Source: Corynebacterium parakroppenstedtii (lineage in GTDB: Bacteria; Actinomycetota; Actinomycetes; Mycobacteriales; Mycobacteriaceae). From it: a stretch of DNA of 64,000 nt. Positions 58,713-64,000 of the stretch are shown one piece after another. The notes under the pieces are model-generated. The model was not told the DNA's origin and did no database searches. It worked only from the letters and a program-made list of their open reading frames with translations. Position 1 is the first letter of the stretch; every line of letters begins with the position of its first letter. A program made the position numbers and the translations under genes. The stretch lies in NCBI RefSeq assembly GCF_019754935.1, contig NZ_JAGSOA010000003.1:1-64000 (forward strand), written 5' to 3'.

Positions 58713-59596
58713 TACGCGGCCCCCTTCCACTTCAACGTGACCCGCTGAGCCGGATCCTTCCCCGGCTTCATAAACCGCTCATACAACTCCGGCTCCGCCC
58801 TCTTGAACCCGGCGGTATCAAACCGGGACGACCGCTTCGGCGTCGACAGCGTTACCTGCACCCGATCATCCGAATACGAGAAATCCTCCCCGCCCGTGAA
58901 CTCCCTGATCTCCGCTTTAAGCTCATCCTCCAGAGCGCGGGCCTGCTCCTTCAGCTTCGACAACTCACGGACACGATCAGCAAAGAAATCAGGCAACCGG
59001 GCCTCCACATGATCGGCCTCAAAATCCTTCTGCCGAGCCAACAAAGCCAGGAGCCTTTCCTGCGTGTCCTTATCCGGGCGAATGAGGAAATAATCCACAC
59101 CCTGAGACACAAAATCCTCGTGATACTCAAACACCAGCACACACGCCTCAGCCCCCGTCACCAACAACTGCCACTGGATCTGCCACAAGTAGCGGTCCGG
59201 AACATCCTCACGCTTCCACCACATGTTCTTGGTGGTCTTCGCCTCAGCCAACACCGCAACAGTGCCATCCTCACGGCAACCCACAGCGTCCGGGGTACAC
59301 GCAGCACCCTCTATTTGCGTGGACACATACAACCCAGTGTTGTGCTCCAGTCTGGAGTCCACATGCTCCCGCGCGTAATTCACCAACACCGTCTCCCGCT
59401 CATGCCCCCACTGCGTATACGAATTACCCGCAAACGGCTTGCTCAACCCATGCCGATCCCGATACACACGCTCACGGGCACCAGAACCACCAGTCGCCAG
59501 ATCCGCCATCATCGTCGCCGTGAAATACCGCTTCCGGGCCTCAAGCCACGATTCCTCAGAATCAAACTCCAAAAGCCTGCATTGCTTTTCCGACAT
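58712..59596 (-). CDS. YqaJ-family phage exonuclease
   Basis: The 294-residue nuclease resects DNA ends for recombination. The YqaJ core is SWLEARKRYFTATMMADLAT near the start, then CTPDAVGCREDGTVAVLAEA with following K (PD...E-x-K), and RYLWQIQWQLLVTGAEACVL, which carries the conserved Q-x-Q. The ATG at 59596 lies two bases after the previous stop. Confidence 0.9.
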   Translation of the reverse strand: MSEKQCRLLEFDSEESWLEARKRYFTATMMADLATGGSGARERVYRDRHGLSKPFAGNSYTQWGHERETVLVNYAREHVDSRLEHNTGLYVSTQIEGAACTPDAVGCREDGTVAVLAEAKTTKNMWWKREDVPDRYLWQIQWQLLVTGAEACVLVFEYHEDFVSQGVDYFLIRPDKDTQERLLALLARQKDFEADHVEARLPDFFADRVRELSKLKEQARALEDELKAEIREFTGGEDFSYSDDRVQVTLSTPKRSSRFDTAGFKRAEPELYERFMKPGKDPAQRVTLKWKGAA

Positions 59597-59598
59597 AA

Positions 59599-59829
59599 TT
59601 AACTCACCGTCCCCAACCAAATCAGATCAATAAACAACATTGCGATAGCGGCAACACCAACGACAGCATGCCAAACAATCCCCCACGACCAGCGAAAACG
59701 GCCCCTACTCTCCTCATAGGCCTGATTCGCCAAATCAATAAACGTCATATCCAACTCATCATCAATGCGAACGTGGCGACCAGCCGGGTGATCCACCATC
59801 GACTTCAAAATTTCTTCATCGCGCGTCAC
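59599..59829 (-). CDS. small phage membrane protein
   Basis: This 76-residue protein starts at GTG overlapping the previous stop (GTGA). It has a soluble N-terminal half and one C-terminal membrane helix (IVWHAVVGVAAIAMLFIDLI). It could be a host-membrane or exclusion protein; the family is not recognised. Confidence 0.6.
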   Translation of the reverse strand: MTRDEEILKSMVDHPAGRHVRIDDELDMTFIDLANQAYEESRGRFRWSWGIVWHAVVGVAAIAMLFIDLIWLGTVS

Positions 59830-60032
59830 CTCAACCCCTCCCCCACAAACTCATCAACAGCCCAAGCCGGAATACGCCAATCAGAAAACGGCGACCGCTT
59901 CGGCAAAGTCCGCAACTGGCCACTACGAACCAGCGCATACACCGAATTCGCACTCAACCCCAACATGTCCGCCACTTCACCAACCCGATACACACGGCGT
60001 ACACTAAAAACTTGCCTTCTTTTCTTAGGCAT
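59826..60032 (-). CDS. helix-turn-helix DNA-binding protein (excisionase-like)
   Basis: From the ATG at 60032 behind GGAG (68 residues). The helix-turn-helix VYRVGEVADMLGLSANSVYA, then LVRSGQLRTLPKRSPFSDWR is the MerR/excisionase-type fold. It could be the phage Xis or an early regulator. The first gene of this early operon, it is preceded by a highly structured non-coding region. Confidence 0.75.
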   Translation of the reverse strand: MPKKRRQVFSVRRVYRVGEVADMLGLSANSVYALVRSGQLRTLPKRSPFSDWRIPAWAVDEFVGEGLR

Positions 60033-60059
60033 TTTCACCACTCCTTCTTTGGTGACAAT

Positions 60060-60127
60060 GAGGGGCCAAGGCTGTTGCGAGTAGACGCCAATCCAGACGC
60101 AACAACCTAAGGCCCCTCCCCTTTTTT
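60060..60127 (+). terminator. long hairpin with plus-strand T6 tract
   Basis: Arms GAGGGGCC/GGCCCCTC and an inner TGTTGCG/CGCAACA pair enclose a loop; TTTTTT follows on the plus strand. This points to termination of a plus-strand transcript, although no plus-strand gene is known here, or to a structured leader of the minus-strand early operon. Confidence 0.45.
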
Positions 60128-60134
60128 CACATAC

Positions 60135-60155
60135 GGGAAACAACCGTTGTTTCCC
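60135..60155. promoter_or_regulatory. perfect 21-bp palindrome upstream of the HTH gene
   Basis: GGGAAACAAC and GTTGTTTCCC flank a single central C. The size and perfect symmetry suggest a repressor or regulator operator. Confidence 0.5.
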
Positions 60156-60158
60156 TTG

Positions 60159-60245
60159 TGGGCGGGCGGGGAATCGAACCCCACAGGTAGCCATAGTGCA
60201 TTGACCACCCCGCGATGCCTTGTTGCACGGGCACCAGCGCCACCC
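60159..60245 (-). other. tRNA-like element
   Basis: The minus strand ends with a perfect T-arm (GGGG-TTCGATT-CCCC) and CCCGCCC-A, which pairs with GGGTGGC at the 5' end in six of seven positions. The D- and anticodon arms are not canonical. It may be a decayed or very divergent phage tRNA. Confidence 0.3.
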
Positions 60246-60455
60246 AAAAAGTTTTGTTAACACCCCGTGTCGTTACCTCCACCACAGCCGTCGCCAATGG
60301 CAGGTGTAGGGAGGTCATCGCGATCTAAGAAACACGCTCGCTCCCCGTATCCCACAGGGCTATTCACTATGCGATTAATCAAATAACACCGGGCTGTTAA
60401 ACCCTTGTGCCCTACCCAGATCACGAATCCAGGGGAGTCTTACTCGTAGGGCTAA

Positions 60456-60526
60456 TGTGACGAAACAATGTGACGAAACATTTTATAGGGTGTGTTGTGA
60501 CGAATGTGTCGAAACAAAACGACACA
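60456..60526. repeat. direct and inverted TGTGACGAAACA repeats
   Basis: TGTGACGAAACA occurs at 60456 and 60469, TGTGACGAA at 60496, and TGTGTCGAAACA at 60505. The last one forms an inverted repeat TGTGTCG/CGACACA (60505-60526). The cluster lies upstream of the early minus-strand operon and could be regulator sites or iterons. Confidence 0.65.
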
Positions 60527-60644
60527 CGTCTAGCCACACAACATCGAATGAGGCAATCACCTGAGACCAAACTCAGAAGGATCTAAGAGCTTCTCACCCT
60601 TAATCGCGTTGCATCTCACATGAACAGGACGAAGATTGATCGAC

Positions 60645-61040
60645 CTAAAGGATTTCGTCAGCGGACTTAATCACACCATGTCGAACGAGCGTCTTGATTG
60701 CGGCCAGCACTTCACCAGCTTGAGAGCCATTCACCTTCTGCTCATCACCATTCGGCCACTCAACCGGTGCGGACTTCTGAACAACCGCCTTATAGCCCGC
60801 ATCCTCAAGCAGCTTCACACGAGCGGCCGCAGACGACCTGGACCTAAACCACTTATCAGTGGCAGGCTCAATCCACTTATTTGTCTTAAACCGTTCCACG
60901 TACTCCTTAGATGGCTCCCATCCAATGGGCTTGCCCCACTCGATACGCTCCCCCGGGTAACGCTCATCAAACGCGTAGTACCGCTCGAACTCCGGTTCTT
61001 CAACGATGTGAGCACGGTACAAACTTGTTTCCTTCATCAT
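60645..61040 (-). CDS. early phage protein, unknown function
   Basis: This 131-residue protein is coupled by ATGA to the antirepressor gene. It contains [20 protein letters not shown] and a C-terminal helical region ([16 protein letters not shown]). No known domain recognised. Confidence 0.6.
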   Translation of the reverse strand: MMKETSLYRAHIVEEPEFERYYAFDERYPGERIEWGKPIGWEPSKEYVERFKTNKWIEPATDKWFRSRSSAAARVKLLEDAGYKAVVQKSAPVEWPNGDEQKVNGSQAGEVLAAIKTLVRHGVIKSADEIL

Positions 61041-61885
61041 GCGGCCTTTCTGGGGTTCAACTCAGCCCCGTGTTCTTCGATTGCTTTTACGATCCATTTC
61101 CAGGCGATGTCTTGGCCTTTTGGCGATAATTGCGGCGTTGTGAACGCGTGCCCGTTGTCGGCAACTCCCTTGTAGTTACGTCCCCACCCGCTTCGGACGG
61201 CGTGCCGAGTGATCTGCCCAGAATCTGAGCGGCCACCGGCGATGAGCATTCCCTTTCTCGTGAGCAATTCACGGACTGCGCTCTGTTTGATGTCCATGCC
61301 GTGGGTGTCGCCGTACTGCTGCACTTCGCGGTAGAAGTCTTGGCGGCGCTTCCACTCCTTAACCTCGGAGTGCGCATCAGCTTTCGCGATTTTCGGGGCG
61401 GCTAGTTCGAGACGCTTAGCGTTGCGCTTCGACTCTAATGCTGCCGCCTCTGCTCGCTCGTACTGCTCCGCTGCCGCGCGCAATGCTTCCGCATAGTTCT
61501 GAGGGATGGCGGGCGCTTGCTGTGCCTGCTCTGCCACGTGAGTTTGCACCGCGAAGTACGCCTGGGCCGCTGCAATTTCCGGCTTGCGTGGGTCACCATT
61601 CATCGCAACCAGGTAGGCGGCGAAACGAGATAGATGAACATCCTCACGGGGCTTAGTCCCTCCGTCGAGAATTTCCCGGTGCCGGGAAAATCCCTCATGT
61701 CCTTGGTTTTCTGCAGTTACTTCAGCACGTTCAATCGCACCGTTAAACCGTTCCCACTTGTCATATCCAAGCAGTGGCATGAGGTCGCGGGCTGACCAGA
61801 ACTCCGACCCGTCCTCGCGCGTCCGCTTAATATCGTCGAATGGCGACGCTGTGTCGGGACTATGTGCTACGATTAAGTCTTGCAT
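61037..61885 (-). CDS. DinD-like phage antirepressor
   Basis: From the ATG at 61885 (AAAGGAGG upstream) this is 282 residues. The N-terminal half is DinD/BRO-like: [38 protein letters not shown], and [20 protein letters not shown]. The C-terminal half, from about residue 175, has a KilAC-type pattern ([16 protein letters not shown]). Proteins of this kind counteract the lysogeny repressor. Confidence 0.8.
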   Translation of the reverse strand: MQDLIVAHSPDTASPFDDIKRTREDGSEFWSARDLMPLLGYDKWERFNGAIERAEVTAENQGHEGFSRHREILDGGTKPREDVHLSRFAAYLVAMNGDPRKPEIAAAQAYFAVQTHVAEQAQQAPAIPQNYAEALRAAAEQYERAEAAALESKRNAKRLELAAPKIAKADAHSEVKEWKRRQDFYREVQQYGDTHGMDIKQSAVRELLTRKGMLIAGGRSDSGQITRHAVRSGWGRNYKGVADNGHAFTTPQLSPKGQDIAWKWIVKAIEEHGAELNPRKAA

Positions 61886-61993
61886 TTTGTTCCTCCTTTG
61901 GAACTCCTCGCCCCGGTTACCGCCGGGGCATTTTCTATTGATTTGAGTAGCCTCTTCCCTGTGGGACACATCCCCAGGGAGGAGGTGATCACT

Positions 61994-62155
61994 GTGGATC
62001 AGAAAGTTGTCGATCTGCTTCAATCAATTGCGGATAACACGAGTCAAAATATGATGCTCAGCTCTATCGAAGACCGTCTCGGACACATCGAAGACGAACT
62101 ACGAACTCAGACTGAGTTGCTCGAAACTATCCGCAACGTGCTAGAAGGGCGCTAG
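61994..62155 (+). CDS. 53-residue helical phage protein
   Basis: GTG at 61994 follows AGGAGG eight bases upstream, so I start it there rather than at an earlier TTG in the antirepressor leader. The product is mostly helical ([20 protein letters not shown]), likely a coiled coil. Its stop overlaps the stop of a convergent 51-residue gene. Confidence 0.6.
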   Translation: MDQKVVDLLQSIADNTSQNMMLSSIEDRLGHIEDELRTQTELLETIRNVLEGR

Positions 62156-62307
62156 CCAACCAACTGCTTTAGCGTCTGCATAGCATTGGTCACGGCAACG
62201 ACATCGCCATGGTCAACCGTGACCCTCTCACCTCCGGCGGTGGCAATCTCTACCTGCTCACCGTCGGAGCTGATAACAAAGTTCTTGTATTCAATTCGGG
62301 AACTCAT
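62152..62307 (-). CDS. 51-residue phage protein
   Basis: ATG at 62307 follows GGAGAGGAAGAG. The sequence is beta-rich at first (RIEYKNFVISSDGEQVEIAT) then helical ([16 protein letters not shown]). The family is not recognised. It ends tail-to-tail with the previous plus-strand gene, with the stop codons overlapping. Confidence 0.6.
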   Translation of the reverse strand: MSSRIEYKNFVISSDGEQVEIATAGGERVTVDHGDVVAVTNAMQTLKQLVG

Positions 62308-62318
62308 CTCTTCCTCTC

Positions 62319-62540
62319 CTACGCAGCGATTGAGTTGTCTTCAATAATCATTTGGTCGAGCGGACGATGAGTGATCCTCTTAAGGATCATCAAAGTAGGG
62401 ACTCTCGGAACGCTCTTACCCGTCATGTAGTTACGAACAGTCGTCCCCGTCTTGTTAAGAAACTTCCAGCCGAACTCGTCTACCGATCGGGAACCTGTGC
62501 GTTCCATCGCGTCTGTGATGACTTCGGGATCAAGTCGCAT
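62319..62540 (-). CDS. small HTH (Cro-like) regulator
   Basis: ATG at 62540 behind AAGGAGG gives 73 residues. The segment RSVDEFGWKFLNKTGTTVRN followed by YMTGKSVPRVPTLMILKRIT is an XRE-type helix-turn-helix. It is divergent from the repressor side of the switch and may act as the Cro-like counterpart. Confidence 0.7.
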   Translation of the reverse strand: MRLDPEVITDAMERTGSRSVDEFGWKFLNKTGTTVRNYMTGKSVPRVPTLMILKRITHRPLDQMIIEDNSIAA

Positions 62541-62610
62541 AATGTTCACCTCCTTAGGTGGGTAGGCTCTCAACCAGCGCAGCTAGCGCTAGAAAGAGAG
62601 GTGAAAAGGT

Positions 62611-62745
62611 ATGAGCAAACGTGCTGGTAAAGGCAAGGTCACAGTCAACCGGAGCGCTATCTCCGGACGATTCGTCAAGGCCTCCACAGCCGCTCGACAT
62701 CCAAAGACCACGGTTACTGAAACTCGGTCTAAGAAGTCGAAGTAG
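62611..62745 (+). CDS. 44-residue conserved small phage protein
   Basis: ATG at 62611 follows AGGTGAAAAGGT. The product is basic and contains RSAISGRFVKASTAARHPKT, then TVTET, a pattern seen in a family of very small actinobacterial and actinophage proteins (S-x-SGRFV...ARHP-x-TTVTE). Function unknown. Confidence 0.7.
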   Translation: MSKRAGKGKVTVNRSAISGRFVKASTAARHPKTTVTETRSKKSK

Positions 62746-62752
62746 TTAATGC

Positions 62753-62920
62753 CTACGGGTCCTGGGCTGCTTGTTGCCAGTCCAGGATCTCGGCCAGTAC
62801 CGCTTTAGCAACTTTCGGCAGAATCTCGTACTCAATAAGAATCCCCTCCGGGGCACCATCAATATTGAGGTTGATTCCCAGCGCATCCGCTTCAACCTTG
62901 AGCTTCGCAACCTTCCGCAT
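62753..62920 (-). CDS. 55-residue phage protein
   Basis: ATG at 62920 follows GGGAGGTGAATGAC. The sequence, KVAKLKVEADALGINLNIDG onward to AVLAEILDWQQAAQDP, is short, acidic in the middle and helical at the end. It lies just left of the operator cluster, so it is probably the first gene of the early leftward transcript. Function unknown. Confidence 0.6.
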   Translation of the reverse strand: MRKVAKLKVEADALGINLNIDGAPEGILIEYEILPKVAKAVLAEILDWQQAAQDP

Positions 62921-62976
62921 GTCATTCACCTCCCTAGTGAGTTCCGTGGGTTAGCTTGCCGTTCCGGCTCGCTGAG

Positions 62977-63064
62977 TGCAATTTAAGCACACTAAATGCA
63001 ATTTGTGCAACATCTAGTTTAATAATTTTTGTTTTCCCAGTTCAGATATGTTGCAAAAGTTGCA
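62977..63064. promoter_or_regulatory. three TGCA-N5-(T/A)GCA operators of the lysogeny switch
   Basis: The 13-bp boxes lie at 62977-62989, 62997-63009 and 63052-63064. The first two are 20 bp apart (two helical turns), the third overlaps the -35 region of the repressor promoter. They occupy the region between divergent early and repressor genes. Confidence 0.7.
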
Positions 63065-63094
63065 CACTCGGTAGTTGTTCTGTACCTTAGAGGT
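63059..63094 (+). promoter_or_regulatory. repressor promoter giving a leaderless mRNA
   Basis: TTGCAC and TACCTT are 17 bases apart, and six bases separate TACCTT from the repressor ATG. Transcription would begin at or next to the ATG. The -35 hexamer is part of the third operator, so binding would block the promoter. Confidence 0.5.
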
Positions 63095-63562
63095 ATGGAA
63101 ACGCACAGAAAATGGCTCGATAACGTCACAAAAGGCGACTCTCCCCGAGAGATAAGCAAAGTAGCTTCAGTTCCCATGCGCACGCTCTATACCCAGAGAG
63201 AAAAAGGCCGTATTAGCGCTGAGAATGTGATCGCGATAGCCGTCGCATACGGACATCACCCAGTAGGTGCACTCGTCGATACCGGCTATCTAGACGCCAA
63301 ATGGGCCGAGCAAGTAGACCCCGCCCGCGCACTACGCACTGTCACCGAGGACAACCTCGCCGACGAAGTCCTACGCCGTATGAAACTCGGCGTAGAACGC
63401 GACGGACCACTAGACACCCCCATAGACGAGCTTGCACAGCGTCGCCATGTCACCCCTGACTCTTATGATGACGAAATCATGCCAGAAGACGCAGCCGCCT
63501 ACGGAGGGCCAGATGAAGACAAACTACGAGAAGAACGGGGGGAATGGGGGTTCGACACGTAA
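63095..63562 (+). CDS. lysogeny (immunity) repressor
   Basis: From the ATG at 63095 this is 155 residues. The N-terminal helix-turn-helix SPREISKVASVPMRTLYTQR followed by EKGRISAENVIAIAVAYG resembles small actinophage repressors. The C-terminal part is acidic and lacks a LexA-type protease fold, which fits control through the ImmA-like protease encoded next. It overlaps that gene by 53 bases. Confidence 0.75.
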   Translation: METHRKWLDNVTKGDSPREISKVASVPMRTLYTQREKGRISAENVIAIAVAYGHHPVGALVDTGYLDAKWAEQVDPARALRTVTEDNLADEVLRRMKLGVERDGPLDTPIDELAQRRHVTPDSYDDEIMPEDAAAYGGPDEDKLREERGEWGFDT

Positions 63563-63932
63563 CCGACTCGACACACTCGCCGAAACACTAGGTGTGCACA
63601 TCACCTACCACAGGGCAGGCCAACCCGGCTGGTACAACCACCACCGCAAACAAATCAGCCTGCGACACGGAATGAGCACACCACAAGAAAACAGTGTCCT
63701 CGCCCACGAACTCGGCCACGCCATCCACGGCGACCTCGGCCACGGCGACACACGACAAGAAAACAGAGCAGACCGGTTCGCCGCCAACCTCCTCATCACC
63801 GAGGACGAATACCGGCAAGCCGAAATGCTCTACGGCCCCCACCCAGGGGCAATAGCCCACGAACTCGGCGTCACCAACCACCTAGTCGCCGTATGGCGCA
63901 ATACCCACCGGCCGGCCACACCCGTGAACTAG
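63510..63932 (+). CDS. ImmA/IrrE-type metallopeptidase
   Basis: The ATG at 63510 follows GGAGGGCCAG inside the repressor gene, giving 140 residues. The zinc motif HELGH is at 65-69 (VLAHELGHAIHGDL), with ENRADRFAANLLI downstream supplying the third ligand. Proteases of this type cleave the neighbouring repressor to induce the prophage. Confidence 0.9.
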   Translation, partial: QMKTNYEKNGGNGGSTRNRLDTLAETLGVHITYHRAGQPGWYNHHRKQISLRHGMSTPQENSVLAHELGHAIHGDLGHGDTRQENRADRFAANLLITEDEYRQAEMLYGPHPGAIAHELGVTNHLVAVWRNTHRPATPVN

Positions 63933-63950
63933 ATCCAGACAAATGTAAAC

Positions 63951-63967
63951 AACTTTTACAACACCCA
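63951..63967. promoter_or_regulatory. inverted repeat at the right edge
   Basis: TGTAAA and TTTACA flank five bases, 18 bases past the protease stop codon. It could be an operator or terminator element before the next gene, presumably the integrase, which lies outside the window. Confidence 0.35.
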
Positions 63968-64000
63968 GGTCAAGACCGATCAACGAACCACTACAACCTC

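Overview
The left 15.4 kb looks like a Corynebacterium-type chromosome. The order murA / pduO-type adenosyltransferase / ramA / DUF2505-like / enoyl-CoA hydratase / cysK / cysE / small GNAT matches the ramA-cysK neighbourhood known from corynebacteria, MurA has the Asp-for-Cys active-site change known from mycobacteria, and cysK has an McbR-like operator. Next come tRNA-Phe, an iron/siderophore-type ABC importer operon, tRNA-Asp, a glpT-glpQ operon and two small membrane proteins. The species cannot be named from this window.

From about 15.4 kb to the right edge the window is a siphovirus-type prophage, cut off at the right (no integrase is visible). Left to right on the plus strand: terminase small and large subunits, portal, MuF-like protein, scaffold, decoration protein, major capsid protein, four head-tail connector genes, major tail protein, a three-gene block of unknown function, tail assembly chaperones with a probable -2 frameshift, tape measure with a lytic transglycosylase domain, distal tail proteins, GH25 endolysin, holin, a membrane/coiled-coil protein and an HNH nuclease. 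The three-gene block contains the most unusual gene in the window: a 1686-residue protein whose N-terminus is a second tail-tube domain, fused to a helical region and then about 1100 residues of almost continuous membrane segments.

Between the lysis genes and the early genes (about 41.7-54.3 kb) lies accessory cargo: a secreted SGNH esterase, a candidate small RNA, three secreted paralogues that resemble aerolysin/ETX-like pore formers in pattern, an arsenic cassette (arsA, arsD, and an arsR-arsC fusion behind a perfect 20-bp-arm palindrome, but no efflux pump), a BcgI-like restriction-modification pair whose methylase carries an in-frame amber codon, resolvase and IS605-like remnants, and a Panacea-Doc toxin-antitoxin pair. 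The arsenic and restriction genes are bracketed by a direct repeat of roughly 130 bp made of the 3' end of a phage nuclease gene, which points to insertion by recombination.

The right part (54.4-63 kb, mostly minus strand) is the early region: two WhiB-like proteins, SSB, replication proteins with iteron-like repeats inside the initiator gene, HNH nuclease, Erf-like annealing protein and YqaJ exonuclease, a small HTH protein, a structured 612-bp non-coding region, an antirepressor and several very small genes. The lysogeny switch closes the window: three TGCA-N5-TGCA-type operators, a repressor with a probable leaderless mRNA, and an ImmA/IrrE-type protease. Late genes commonly start behind runs of five or six G, whereas early genes use AGGAGG-type sites.
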